A DNA stretch of 34,874 nucleotides. It comes from an uncultured Porphyromonadaceae bacterium. GTDB lineage: Bacteria > Bacteroidota > Bacteroidia > Bacteroidales > Muribaculaceae. The notes beneath the pieces were generated by a model. The model saw only the letters and a program-made list of their open reading frames with translations, ran no database searches and had not been told where the DNA came from. The stretch covers positions 1 through 34,874 of the forward strand of contig CAMWIM010000019.1 of the NCBI GenBank assembly GCA_947174335.1, given 5' to 3'. Positions 24,675 through 33,228 of this stretch are shown here, piece by piece (position 1 is the stretch's first letter; each line of letters opens with the position of its first letter). Position numbers and translations under genes: made by a program.

Positions 24675-26015
24675 ATGGCAAAAAAACTTTGGGAAAAGGA
24701 CACTACGGTCGATCTTGATGTAGAGAAATACACGGTTGGTCGTGACCGTGAACTCGATATTTATCTTGCGCCATTCGACGTTTTGGGTTCAATGGCTCAC
24801 ATTACAATGCTTAACTCGATCGGGTTGCTTGGCGACGATGAACTGCCGGTTTTGCTGACCGAACTTCGTCGCATTTATAAGTTGACGCAGACCGGCGAAT
24901 TTGTCATTGAAGATGGAGTTGAGGATGTCCATTCCCAGGTTGAGCTGATGTTGACCCGTACTTTGGGCGACCTCGGCAAAAAAATTCACTCGGGTCGCTC
25001 GCGCAATGATCAGGTTCTCGTCGATTTGAAGCTGTTCATTCGCCATCGCATCGAGCGACTTACAGGTGCTGTGAAACGTTTGTTTGATGTGCTGATCAAA
25101 CAGAGCAACCGCTATTCAAATGTCATCATTCCCGGTTATACCCACTTTCAGGTGGCAATGCCGTCGTCAGTCGGTTTGTGGCTTGGAGCATACGCCGAGT
25201 CGCTTGTCGATGATATGACCGTTTTGCAGGCTGCCTATCGGGTTTCAAACCGTAATCCTCTTGGGTCGGCTGCCGGATATGGTTCCTCATTCCCGCTTGA
25301 CCGTCAGATGACAACCGATTTGCTCGGTTTCGATTCAATGAACTATAATGTCGTATATGCCCAGATGGGGCGTGGCAAAACCGAGCGCATCGTCGCTCAG
25401 GCAATTTCATCGATTGCCGCGACCGTCAGCAAACTTGCGTTTGATTCCTGTCTATTTAATTCCCAGAACTTCGGTTTTATAAAATTGCCCGATGAGTTTA
25501 CGACAGGCTCGTCGATTATGCCTCATAAAAAGAACCCCGATGTCTTTGAGTTGACTCGCGCGCGTTGCAACCGCCTTCAGGCATTACCGATGGAGATTAC
25601 GCTTGAAACAAATAACTTGCCGTCGGGCTACTTCCGTGACCTTCAACTTGTGAAAGAAAATTTTGTTCCGGCATTTGACGAGATGGAAACCATCCTCGAT
25701 ATGACTGCTCGAATGATTGACGGAATCAAGGTTAACGAAAAAGCTGCCGATGATTCTCGATATGAGTTTATGTACTCGGTTGAAGAAGTTAACCGTATGG
25801 TGATGAGTGGTGTGCCGTTCCGCGATGCCTACGTTAAAGTCGGACGTGAAATTGAGCGTGGCGAATTCAAGGCAAACCGTGAGATTCATCACACCCATGC
25901 CGGTTCGATCGGGAATTTGTGTAACGACCGTATCGTTGCTTTAATGGATAACACCTTGACGTCATTTGAATTTGACAAATGGCATCGGGCTGTCGATTCG
26001 CTTCTTGAAAAATAA
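24675..26015 (+). CDS. argH: Argininosuccinate lyase
   Basis: Cleaves argininosuccinate into arginine and fumarate, the last step of arginine synthesis. The 446-residue protein has the family signature GSSIMPHKKNPDVFEL (Gly278 onward; Ser279 or Ser280 is the catalytic loop serine) and the substrate regions GRSRNDQVLVDLKLF and GYTHFQVAMPSS. The N-terminus MAKKLWEKDTTVDLDVEKYTVGRD lacks the longer lead of E. coli ArgH, as is common in Bacteroidetes. It is the third gene of the pyrE operon. Confidence 0.97.
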   Translation: MAKKLWEKDTTVDLDVEKYTVGRDRELDIYLAPFDVLGSMAHITMLNSIGLLGDDELPVLLTELRRIYKLTQTGEFVIEDGVEDVHSQVELMLTRTLGDLGKKIHSGRSRNDQVLVDLKLFIRHRIERLTGAVKRLFDVLIKQSNRYSNVIIPGYTHFQVAMPSSVGLWLGAYAESLVDDMTVLQAAYRVSNRNPLGSAAGYGSSFPLDRQMTTDLLGFDSMNYNVVYAQMGRGKTERIVAQAISSIAATVSKLAFDSCLFNSQNFGFIKLPDEFTTGSSIMPHKKNPDVFELTRARCNRLQALPMEITLETNNLPSGYFRDLQLVKENFVPAFDEMETILDMTARMIDGIKVNEKAADDSRYEFMYSVEEVNRMVMSGVPFRDAYVKVGREIERGEFKANREIHHTHAGSIGNLCNDRIVALMDNTLTSFEFDKWHRAVDSLLEK

Positions 26016-26020
26016 ATAAG

Positions 26021-26512
26021 ATGACTGTTATCAGACTAATCGCATTGCTGACTTTGTTGGTGATGTCGGGCTGTCATAGTGTCGAAACCGACCGTATTCC
26101 TGCTGCTCCGGTCTATTTACCTTTTAATTCATCGGGCGAATGGACTGTTTACGGAACACCCGGTGCTGTTTCATGGCGACTGTTTGTCAAGGATGAGCGG
26201 TTGCCTGTAAACTACGCTTATACAGCCGTGAGCATGACCGGTTTTGGCGGTATACTTTTGTGTGGCGATGTCTTTGGCGCACCGATTGCCTTTGATGCGG
26301 CTTGTCCTGTTGAATGTCGTCGCGATGTCAGGGTTGAAATTGACAGTGAAACTTTGACAGCACGATGCCCGGTCTGTGGCAGCGAATATGATACATTCTC
26401 TAATTTCGGCTACCCTATGGCAGGCAAAGCCGCATCGCTCGGTTATGCCCTGAAACGATATTACGTCGGAGCCGGTCACTCAGGAGAATACATGGTGGTA
26501 ACACGACTATAA
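26021..26512 (+). CDS. Lipoprotein with a Rieske-like fold lacking the histidine ligands
   Basis: 163 residues with a lipoprotein signal (MTVIRLIALLTLLVMSGC, lipid cysteine at 18). The second half resembles a Rieske domain in order and spacing: AFDAACPVECRRDVRVEIDSETLTARCPVCGSEYDTF, then a loop with PMAGKAASLGYALKRYYV. In true Rieske proteins each motif is CxH and CxxH; here the histidines are replaced (CPVEC and CPVCG), so a 2Fe-2S cluster is unlikely. The cysteines might hold zinc or a disulphide. It follows argH by 5 bases and ends at a hairpin terminator. Function is unknown. Confidence 0.75.
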   Translation: MTVIRLIALLTLLVMSGCHSVETDRIPAAPVYLPFNSSGEWTVYGTPGAVSWRLFVKDERLPVNYAYTAVSMTGFGGILLCGDVFGAPIAFDAACPVECRRDVRVEIDSETLTARCPVCGSEYDTFSNFGYPMAGKAASLGYALKRYYVGAGHSGEYMVVTRL

Positions 26513-26515
26513 AAA

Positions 26516-26551
26516 TAAAGCCGATTCACCTTTTTGGGGTGGGTCGGCTTT
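26516..26551. terminator. Terminator between convergent genes
   Basis: AAAGCCGAtTCACC, loop TTTTT, GGGGTGggTCGGCTTTA. It closes the pyrE operon and, read from the other side, the DUF3298 gene. Confidence 0.75.
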
Positions 26552-26577
26552 ACAACATATCAGAGGGAGTAATTATT

Positions 26578-27468
26578 TTAATTTTTGACCGGGACAACAT
26601 AGACGGGACATCCTGCTGAACCCGGAGCAATGGTGTATTTGGGATAGCTGAAAATATATCCTTGGTTAGTAAGTGCTACATGTGCGATGGGGAATGTCTT
26701 TTCGGTCCAAACGTCGGCGCCTTCATTGGCTGCCCATTCATTGACCGACTCAAGATATTTTTCGATGTTCATGTCGTGAGAACGGCTGATGATGTCAAGC
26801 AGTTTATGACGGACTGCATCTTGCTGTGATGCCGGAACGAGATTGTAAAATCCCATCGGACTACCCGATTTTGCATCAAACGTCTGGAGATAAAAGTCGT
26901 CGTCACCGTGGGCTCCGCCATAATAGGCTTGAGATGACATCGAATAGGTCACATAGTCGCTGTTAGCCCAAACCGGTTTGACGTCGATTGCGAGGTTGAC
27001 GGCTACTACGCTGTCAGACAACGCCTGAGGAATGATATGGGTTGTAAAATAAGAGATTGTTGAATCGGCAACGTTCACCATGCGAGCCGCATCAATCGAA
27101 AGAACCGTATCGACTGAAATTTCATGTGATACAATGGTGTCGGTTGAAAATGCGTTGACGGCTTCCTCGATATATTTTGCAATAGCTCCGTTGATTTTGC
27201 CATTTGTGATATCGGCATATATGTTGAGCGAAACAAAGTTGTTTGAATCGTCAATTGAGTCATATCGGCTGATTCGGGTTGTTTCGATTTTTGTGCCGTC
27301 ATAATCAAAGACTGTATCGGCGACTATGTTATGCATTGTTGGTTTGAAGAATTGCTCGCCATCATATTCAACAATGCGATTTTCGCTTTTAGAGCCACAA
27401 GATGAGGCAATAAAAGCAAAAGTTGCTACCGAGGCAGTCAGAACTATCGGCAAAATATTATTTTTCAT
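26578..27468 (-). CDS. DUF3298 (RsiV-like) lipoprotein
   Basis: 296 residues from MKNNILPIVLTASVATFAFIASSCGSKS, a lipoprotein signal with the lipid cysteine at 24; an upstream ATG at 27528 would add 20 unrelated residues. The C-terminal part carries the DUF3298 pattern: MSSQAYYGGAHGDDDFYLQTFDAKSGSPMGFYNLVPASQQDAVRHKLLDII. In RsiV this domain binds lysozyme, but most Bacteroidales members are stand-alone lipoproteins of unknown role. No sigma factor adjoins it. It lies downstream of uvrA with a gap of about 90 bases and probably has its own transcript. Confidence 0.85.
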   Translation of the reverse strand: MKNNILPIVLTASVATFAFIASSCGSKSENRIVEYDGEQFFKPTMHNIVADTVFDYDGTKIETTRISRYDSIDDSNNFVSLNIYADITNGKINGAIAKYIEEAVNAFSTDTIVSHEISVDTVLSIDAARMVNVADSTISYFTTHIIPQALSDSVVAVNLAIDVKPVWANSDYVTYSMSSQAYYGGAHGDDDFYLQTFDAKSGSPMGFYNLVPASQQDAVRHKLLDIISRSHDMNIEKYLESVNEWAANEGADVWTEKTFPIAHVALTNQGYIFSYPKYTIAPGSAGCPVYVVPVKN

Positions 27469-27558
27469 TATTATGTTTTTTAGTTGTTGTCTTTGTGGTA
27501 TAACAAACATCGATAGACAGATGTTCAATCAATATGAACTGATTTGCCTGCCGTTAGA

Positions 27559-30414
27559 TTATGATGCCTTGACGTTCTCTCGAAGGAGGAACGGAGCCGT
27601 CGGTGATGATGTGGCAACAACTTGTTCGGGCGTTCCTTGAGTGATTATTCGACCGCCGTTTTTACCACCGCCGGGTCCCATGTCAATGATGTAATCGGCA
27701 CATTTGACAACGTCAAGATTATGCTCGATGACAAGGACCGTGTTGCCTTTGTCGACAAGACGGTTGAGAACACTAAGAAGGGTTCGGATATCCTCGAAAT
27801 GGAGTCCGGTTGTCGGTTCGTCGAGGATGAAAAGGGTCTTGCCGGTGTCACGTTTGGCGAGTTCGGTGGCGAGTTTGACTCGCTGGTTTTCACCGCCTGA
27901 AAGCGTTGAAGATGGTTGCCCGAGTTTGATATATCCGAGACCGATGTCTTGTAATACTTTAATTTTGTGAAGAATGACCGGTTGAGATGCGAAAAATTCA
28001 ACAGCCTGGTTGATTGTCATGTCAAGAATATCGGCGATTGACTTTCCTTTGAATCGAACTTCAAGAGTCTCGCGATTATAGCGTCGTCCGCCACATTCCT
28101 CGCAAGGCACGAGAACGTCGGGTAAGAAGTTCATCTCAATAGTCTTGTAGCCGTTACCTTTGCATACTTCACAACGTCCGCCGGCAACGTTAAACGAGAA
28201 ACGTCCCGGTTTGTAGCCGCGGATGCGCGCTTCGGGCAGGCTGACAAAGAGGTTGCGAATGTCGCTGAAAACACCTGTATATGTTGCCGGATTGGAGCGT
28301 GGTGTGCGTCCAAGAGGTGACTGGTCAACAGTGACAACCTTGTCGATGTTTTCGATTCCGCAAATCTCGCGATAGGGGAGGGGGGGCGTAATCGAGTTGT
28401 AGAAATGCTGACTCAAAATGGGTTGGAGTGTGGCATTTACAAGGGTTGATTTACCGCTGCCCGACACACCGCAGATGCAAGTCAACGTTCCGAGCGGAAG
28501 GTGGAAGTCGACATTCTGCAGGTTGTTGCCTGTGCAACCGAGCAGGTCGATAGACAAACCGTTGCCGGGGCGGCGTTCAGCCGGAATATCAATTGAACGA
28601 GTGTTGTTGAGGTATGATGCTGTCAACGTGTCGGTCTTCAGCATATTTGCCGGAGTGCCTTCGAATACAACTTCGCCACCACGGCGTCCGGCTTGAGGAC
28701 CTATGTCGACGATGTAGTCGGCTTCGAGCATCATGTCTTTGTCGTGTTCGACAACTATGACTGAGTTGCCGGCATCGCGCAATCGTTTGAGCGAGTCAAT
28801 CAGACGTTGGTTGTCGCGCTGGTGCAGACCGATGCTTGGTTCGTCGAGGATGTAAAGAACGTTTACGAGCTCCGACCCAAGTTGTGTCGCCAGACGTATG
28901 CGCTGACTCTCGCCGCCTGAAAGTGTCGATGAGTTACGGTCGAGCGAAAGGTAGTCAAGACCGACATCGACGAGAAACGACAGTCGTGACCTGATTTCTT
29001 TGAGAATCTCTTTAGCGATTATTTGTCGCGAAGGACTGAGTTTGTCAATAGCGGTGTCGGTCCAAGCAAGGAGGTCGCTGATGTCAAGTCGGGTTAGCTC
29101 GCTGATATTTTTGTCGCCGATGAAAAAGTGGAGTGCCTGTTTGTTTAATCGGGCACCGTTACATTCGGGACAAACAGAACGCGAGTAGAAACGACCGCTC
29201 CATTTTTTTGCGGAATCGTCGGCATCGTCATCCTGTTGCATCTCGATATATTTAATGATGCCGTCGTATGACATCATGTAGCTTGAGGTCAATCCGGCTT
29301 TCTCGATGTTGAGACGTTCGTCTGTTCCGTTCAAAATCTCATCGATAGCTTCCTGAGGGAGTTCGCCGACGGGCGTTTTGAGTGTAGCACCGTATTTTTG
29401 GCATATAGCCTCGATTTGGGCAAACAGAATTGAGTCTTTATATTTGCCGAGTGGAGCGATACCACCTTTATATATAGAGACGGTCTCATCGGGGATTAGT
29501 TTTTGGCGGTCTATCACATTGATTGTGCCAAGACCTTTACAGCAAGGGCAATAGCCCTGGGGCGAGTTGAACGAGAAGTTATGGGGCGAAGGGTCGGCAT
29601 AGCTCAATCCGTTCTTGGGATCCATCAGGGTCATGCTGTAATGACCGACCGACCCTGTTTCGGCATCGAGAATCATCAGCTGTTTATCGCCTGTCTTTAA
29701 AGCTGTTTCGACCGAATCAAACAAACGCTGACGGTCTTTGTCGCTGACTTTCAGCTTGTCAATGACGACCTCAATCGAGTGGTTTTTGTAGCGATCGAGC
29801 TTCATGTTGGGGATTATTTCGCGAAGCTCGCCGTCGGTACGCACCTGAAGGTATCCTTTTTTACGGATATTTTCAAAAAGTTCCTTGTAGTGACCTTTTC
29901 TGTTCTTGACAACCGGGGCAAGAATATAGATTTTTTTCCCCTCGAAACGTGTCAATATGAGGTTGACGATTTGCTCGTCGGTGTAACGAACCATTTCTTC
30001 GCCCGAAATATAGCTTCGTGCGGTGGCAGTGCGTGCATAAAGCAGACGCAGGTAGTCGTAAATCTCTGTGGTAGTGCCGATTGTCGAACGCGGATTGCGG
30101 TTGATAGTTTTCTGCTCGATTGCGATAACCGGACTAAGTCCGCTGATTTTGTCAACATCGGGGCGTTCAAGCGAGCCGATGAGATTTCGTGCATAAGCCG
30201 AGAATGTATCGATATAGCGACGCTGACCTTCGGCAAATATTGTGTCAAAGGCAAGCGACGATTTCCCCGAACCACTGAGACCGGTAATGACGGTCAGAGC
30301 ATTGTGAGGGATGGTTACATCAATGTTTTTGAGATTGTGAACACGGGCACCGATGACTTCAACGCTATCGGCAGCTTTAATATTTTCTATGTTGTTTTGG
30401 TTATGTTTTGTCAT
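27559..30414 (-). CDS. uvrA: Excinuclease ABC subunit A
   Basis: Damage-recognition ATPase of nucleotide excision repair, working with UvrB. The 951 residues contain two ABC ATPase modules: Walker A GLSGSGKSS (Lys51), signature LSGGESQRIRLATQLG, then Walker A GVSGSGKSTLVN with signature LSGGENQRVKLATELAKR and LDEPTTGLHFEDI. Zinc-finger cysteines are CPCCKGLG in the first half and CEVCKGNG/CEECGGRRYN in the second. Residues 87-130 (LERPDVDKISGLSPVIAIEQKT) match the UvrB-interacting start. Its start codon overlaps the stop of the transglycosylase gene (ATGA), so the two are translationally coupled. Bacteroidales often have more than one UvrA; which paralogue this is remains open. Confidence 0.97.
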   Translation of the reverse strand: MTKHNQNNIENIKAADSVEVIGARVHNLKNIDVTIPHNALTVITGLSGSGKSSLAFDTIFAEGQRRYIDTFSAYARNLIGSLERPDVDKISGLSPVIAIEQKTINRNPRSTIGTTTEIYDYLRLLYARTATARSYISGEEMVRYTDEQIVNLILTRFEGKKIYILAPVVKNRKGHYKELFENIRKKGYLQVRTDGELREIIPNMKLDRYKNHSIEVVIDKLKVSDKDRQRLFDSVETALKTGDKQLMILDAETGSVGHYSMTLMDPKNGLSYADPSPHNFSFNSPQGYCPCCKGLGTINVIDRQKLIPDETVSIYKGGIAPLGKYKDSILFAQIEAICQKYGATLKTPVGELPQEAIDEILNGTDERLNIEKAGLTSSYMMSYDGIIKYIEMQQDDDADDSAKKWSGRFYSRSVCPECNGARLNKQALHFFIGDKNISELTRLDISDLLAWTDTAIDKLSPSRQIIAKEILKEIRSRLSFLVDVGLDYLSLDRNSSTLSGGESQRIRLATQLGSELVNVLYILDEPSIGLHQRDNQRLIDSLKRLRDAGNSVIVVEHDKDMMLEADYIVDIGPQAGRRGGEVVFEGTPANMLKTDTLTASYLNNTRSIDIPAERRPGNGLSIDLLGCTGNNLQNVDFHLPLGTLTCICGVSGSGKSTLVNATLQPILSQHFYNSITPPLPYREICGIENIDKVVTVDQSPLGRTPRSNPATYTGVFSDIRNLFVSLPEARIRGYKPGRFSFNVAGGRCEVCKGNGYKTIEMNFLPDVLVPCEECGGRRYNRETLEVRFKGKSIADILDMTINQAVEFFASQPVILHKIKVLQDIGLGYIKLGQPSSTLSGGENQRVKLATELAKRDTGKTLFILDEPTTGLHFEDIRTLLSVLNRLVDKGNTVLVIEHNLDVVKCADYIIDMGPGGGKNGGRIITQGTPEQVVATSSPTAPFLLRENVKAS

Positions 30415-31412
30415 TCTGAGACGAAAATCCTGTTATAAATAGGTTGTTTGGTAGTTGTGCGCCGCGATAGAGAAGTTGAATCGGCGGGCACTTTGATTTT
30501 GTAGGTGCGGGAAGTTCGGTTTGGGAGCGAACGGGTGCGTAACCACGGGTTCAGCTCTTTCACCCATTGATATGAAGTGCCGTTGTTTATAGCCCATGAG
30601 GGTAGGTCGGTAATAGGACCCTTCACCTCAATATCGCGTGTAGGTGTAGGGTAGTAGAGCTGCTCGGGTTTTAGGACAAAGCCGTAATTCCGAGGATTTT
30701 CAAGGATAAGTTTCATTGCGAAAATGCGGAATACATATCTTGAGGTCTCTTCGTTGAGGTGGAGGTCAAACGAGGTGTCCTGACTTTGGCGATTTAATTC
30801 GTTGGAGATTCGCCCCATGCCGGCATTGTAGCTTGCGGCAACGCTTTCCCAGTTTCCATATCGGTTGTAGGCATCTTTGAGAAACCTGCATGCAGCTTCG
30901 GTTGATTTTTCAAGGTTATAACGTTCATCTACATTGTCGTTGACCTCAAGGCCATATTGTCGGGCGGTTGAAGGCATGAACTGCCAGAATCCCGCCGCTT
31001 TTGCCGGAGAGAGGGCTCGCGGATTCAGCGAACTCTCGACACAGGCGAGATAAAGAAAGTCGAGAGGTATGCCGTTTTTCTCAAGAATTGGAGCCATAAG
31101 GGGGAAATATTTGTTGGCTCGCTTTATCATCAAAAGTGTGGCACCGTGAGTGTAGGCGATTGAAGAGAGTTCGCGGTCAAAGCGTTCATACATGTCGGTG
31201 CGGTCAAAGTCAAATTCCTGACCTGCGAAAGTCAACTTTTGGGGAATTTCAGGATTTATGACCGGAGCAAAAGACTTGTCGCTGACCTGATTTTTGCAAT
31301 TACAATCATCATCTACGGGAACAAAATATCTTTTAGTGCCACGGTCTGAGCAAGCCGATGCGCATGTTAAAGCCGATGCAATTATAATTAAAGGTAAAAA
31401 AGCTTTATTCAT
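30411..31412 (-). CDS. Lytic transglycosylase lipoprotein (MltD-like)
   Basis: Cleaves peptidoglycan glycan strands with anhydro product formation. From MNKAFLPLIIIASALTCASAC (lipid cysteine 21) it is 333 residues; a longer frame to 31541 would hide the signal. The SLT domain shows the catalytic Glu126 in YLACVESSLNPRALSPAKAAGFWQFMPSTARQYGL, then AACRFLKDAYNRYGNWESVAASYNAGMGRIS. The C-terminus (LPSWAINNGTSYQWVKELNPWL) looks like a degenerate LysM. It leads a two-gene operon with uvrA, overlapping by 4 bases. A CTTG-N20-TAATTTTG promoter lies upstream (31469-31500 region). Confidence 0.93.
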   Translation of the reverse strand: MNKAFLPLIIIASALTCASACSDRGTKRYFVPVDDDCNCKNQVSDKSFAPVINPEIPQKLTFAGQEFDFDRTDMYERFDRELSSIAYTHGATLLMIKRANKYFPLMAPILEKNGIPLDFLYLACVESSLNPRALSPAKAAGFWQFMPSTARQYGLEVNDNVDERYNLEKSTEAACRFLKDAYNRYGNWESVAASYNAGMGRISNELNRQSQDTSFDLHLNEETSRYVFRIFAMKLILENPRNYGFVLKPEQLYYPTPTRDIEVKGPITDLPSWAINNGTSYQWVKELNPWLRTRSLPNRTSRTYKIKVPADSTSLSRRTTTKQPIYNRIFVSE

Positions 31413-31468
31413 AGTTCTAAAGTTGAAATAACTGAAAGAAGGCAACAATCCCTTGTTTGCCAAACGTG

Positions 31469-31500
31469 CAAAATTACAAAAAAAATCGCAAATATGCAAG
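31469..31500 (-). promoter_or_regulatory. Promoter of the transglycosylase-uvrA operon
   Basis: On the minus strand CTTG, 20 bases, TAATTTTG (31476-31469). The predicted leader is about 50 bases. Confidence 0.55.
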
Positions 31501-31681
31501 TATCGGATATGTGGTGGTGACGTCGAAGCCATACAAGCCATGATGGATTATTCTATCAGGTTATTTCACGTTAAATTTAAAAAAAAATGACAGATAATGA
31601 AATTTATTTAAACATTTTGAGATATGGAGTGTTATTATGATATAAAGACAAAAGAAGTTTCACTATTTAACTATATTATTT

Positions 31682-31873
31682 ATGAGCAATCGTAGAAATG
31701 ATCTTCATGATCATGGCAATCACAAAAGAGAACGTCGCAGATCAATTTCTCTTTGGGCATCAATCGGTGCTGTTATCTTGATTATCCTCCTGATCGTTTG
31801 GCTGACCATGGCTGACCTATGGGGTGATACAGATGTCGCTCAGTTTGCACTCCCTCTTGCCAACATGTTGTAG
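31682..31873 (+). CDS. Small single-pass membrane protein
   Basis: 63 residues: a basic, His-rich cytoplasmic lead (MSNRRNDLHDHGNHKRERRR), one hydrophobic segment (about 22-44, ending IILLIVWLTM) and a short acidic outer tail (ADLWGDTDVAQFALPLANML). It is supported by the positive-inside charge layout and the well-formed segment rather than by any recognised family. It is divergent from the transglycosylase gene and followed by a short hairpin. No promoter element is clear. Function is unknown. Confidence 0.6.
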   Translation: MSNRRNDLHDHGNHKRERRRSISLWASIGAVILIILLIVWLTMADLWGDTDVAQFALPLANML

Positions 31874-31896
31874 GGTCTTGTTTTAAGACCTATTTA
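31874..31896 (+). terminator. Short hairpin after the small membrane protein gene
   Basis: GGTCTT-GTTTT-AAGACC followed by TATTTAAA; a weak terminator candidate. Confidence 0.5.
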
Positions 31897-31942
31897 AAGT
31901 TTAGGTACAGGTAAATAATGATTAGATATGGAGATGTGAACG

Positions 31943-32042
31943 GCCGATCGTGAATCGGCACGCATTTCTGACAAACGCATCGGTTTGTGATTGGAAGACT
32001 TTTGTATGAGAGTCGGAAAATTGACAAATCGGTGCGTTTGTC
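31943..32042 (+). ncRNA. Candidate structured RNA: 17-base hairpin plus a 19-bp stem with two G-U pairs
   Basis: GCCGAT-CGTGA-ATCGGC (31943-31959) is followed by a long stem: 31970-31988 pairs with 32024-32042 over all 19 positions if the plus strand is RNA, with two G-U wobbles (31980/32032 and 31983/32029). On the minus strand those would be A-C mismatches, so the plus strand is the structured one. The 35-base loop holds a further GACT/AGTC pairing. It lies in the 297-base gap before the winged-helix gene, upstream of that gene's promoter, so it is either a separate RNA or the 3' end of the upstream transcript. Confidence 0.45.
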
Positions 32043-32063
32043 GTGAAAAAGTGTGAAAAATGT

Positions 32064-32093
32064 ATTGTAAATAATGAAAAATGTGTAAATTTG
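32064..32093 (+). promoter_or_regulatory. Promoter of the winged-helix gene
   Basis: ATTG (32064-32067), 18 bases, TAAATTTG (32086-32093). The start codon is 78 bases downstream. Confidence 0.55.
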
Positions 32094-32170
32094 CAACAGA
32101 AAATGAACCATAAGCAGATTTATTGATTTATTTCTATATAAACAAATAAATAAATTTAAATTGTAATAAA

Positions 32171-32383
32171 ATGAACAACGAACAAATTGGCCTTTGGGCC
32201 GGAGCTGTTTGGAATGCACTTAACGAGGCTGATGCTCTCGGACTCAAACAACTCAAAAAAATTTCAAAGCTTAAAGACAAAGAAATCTATGCCGCTATCG
32301 GCTGGCTCGCACGCGAGGGTAAAATTGTTATCAATAAAAATCCCGAAGATGATAAAGATTATATCTTTTCACTCGCACGCTAA
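32171..32383 (+). CDS. Small winged-helix protein (DUF2582-like)
   Basis: 70 residues that form one winged-helix domain: IGLWAGAVWNALNEADALGLKQLKKISKLKDKEIYAAIGWLAREGKIVI, with the recognition helix around DKEIYAAIGWLARE and the wing NKNPEDDKDYIFSLAR. This pattern matches small winged-helix proteins common in Bacteroidales. Whether they bind DNA is not established to my knowledge. It is monocistronic, with its own promoter and a terminator at 32408. Confidence 0.88.
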   Translation: MNNEQIGLWAGAVWNALNEADALGLKQLKKISKLKDKEIYAAIGWLAREGKIVINKNPEDDKDYIFSLAR

Positions 32384-32407
32384 TCCTAAGATAAAACTTA
32401 TTGCATA

Positions 32408-32450
32408 GAAGGTGGGTCAACATTTGTTTGGCTCACTTTCTTGTTTTATT
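32408..32450 (+). terminator. Terminator of the winged-helix gene
   Basis: GAAGGTGGGTCAA pairs with TTTGGCTCACTTTC (several G-U pairs), followed by TTGTTTTATT. Its T tract overlaps the -33 element of pgeF. Confidence 0.7.
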
Positions 32451-32471
32451 GTCGTTTTTGTGCTAACTTTG
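32440..32471 (+). promoter_or_regulatory. Promoter of pgeF, implying a leaderless transcript
   Basis: CTTG (32440-32443), 20 bases, TAACTTTG (32464-32471). The -7 box ends seven bases before the ATG at 32479, so the start site should be at or next to the start codon. Confidence 0.65.
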
Positions 32472-32478
32472 TTTTGAT

Positions 32479-33213
32479 ATGATGTTTGAATTGTATAGAA
32501 ACGACTCGATATTGGCAGGAAACAGTGTGCGCGACTGCCGGAATGCCGAGATGCCCTACGATGGTTTCTCGGTTTGCGATTATACGGGCGACGAGTCGTC
32601 TCATGTTGATGAATGCCGCCGTCGGCTTGCCGAGTTTTGCAGTGTCGACGTTGATGAAATCATACAATGTAGGCAGACCCATTCGGCTGATGTTTGTGTG
32701 CTTGAGCAAACCGAGTTGCCTGCTGAACAGCGGTATGGCTACGATGCGATAGTGACGCGATTAAAGAATGTTGTTATCGGAGTCAATACGGCTGATTGCG
32801 TGCCTATCGTATTGTTTGACGAGGCTGCCGGGGTAATTGCGGCTGTTCATGCGGGATGGCGCGGCGCAGTTGCCGGGATTGCCGTAAATACGCTGAAAAA
32901 GATGGTTGAAATAGGTGCAAAAGTCGAAAATGTCAAGGGCTATTTTGGTCCTTCGATAGGGGAGTGCTGTTTTGAGGTCGGAGAAGAAGTCGCATGCCGT
33001 TTCCCCGATGAATTTGTTGTTAGACGAGATGGTGAAAAGTCTCACGTTAATCTATCCGGTTTTGTCAAACACCAACTTGAAAAAGAAGGAGTCAAAGCCG
33101 AAACCCTGATTTTGAATGAGAATTGCACCCGATGCAATCAGTCACGCTATTTCTCGGCTCGCGCCCTCGGCATAGAGTCCGGCAGAATTTTCACGTTTAT
33201 AATGAGGAGATAA
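32479..33213 (+). CDS. pgeF: Laccase-domain protein, peptidoglycan editing factor / purine nucleoside phosphorylase family (YfiH)
   Basis: Family members act on purine nucleosides and help keep peptidoglycan precursors correct. The 244-residue protein has all signature positions: RQTHSADV (His68), NTADCVPI (Cys107), HAGWRG (His124) and GPSIGECCFEVG; the His/Cys/His set is the usual zinc site. It ends RYFSARALGIESGRIFTFI plus MRR. A second copy of its last 80-odd bases lies at 34773-34858, beyond the ATPase gene that converges on it with only 15 bases between stop codons. Start: ATG 32479, with a second ATG immediately after. Confidence 0.95.
   Translation: MMFELYRNDSILAGNSVRDCRNAEMPYDGFSVCDYTGDESSHVDECRRRLAEFCSVDVDEIIQCRQTHSADVCVLEQTELPAEQRYGYDAIVTRLKNVVIGVNTADCVPIVLFDEAAGVIAAVHAGWRGAVAGIAVNTLKKMVEIGAKVENVKGYFGPSIGECCFEVGEEVACRFPDEFVVRRDGEKSHVNLSGFVKHQLEKEGVKAETLILNENCTRCNQSRYFSARALGIESGRIFTFIMRR
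33128..33207 (+). repeat. Direct repeat copy 1: 3' end of pgeF
   Basis: 80 bases that agree with 34773-34852 at 75 positions without gaps. This copy is in frame within intact pgeF. Confidence 0.95.
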
Positions 33214-33228
33214 AATAGATTTATTCTG

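Noticed and set aside
31890-32219. 109-residue minus-strand frame across the gap before the winged-helix gene
   Set aside because: Low-complexity hydrophobic peptide overlapping the structured RNA candidate and the next gene's start; no family pattern.
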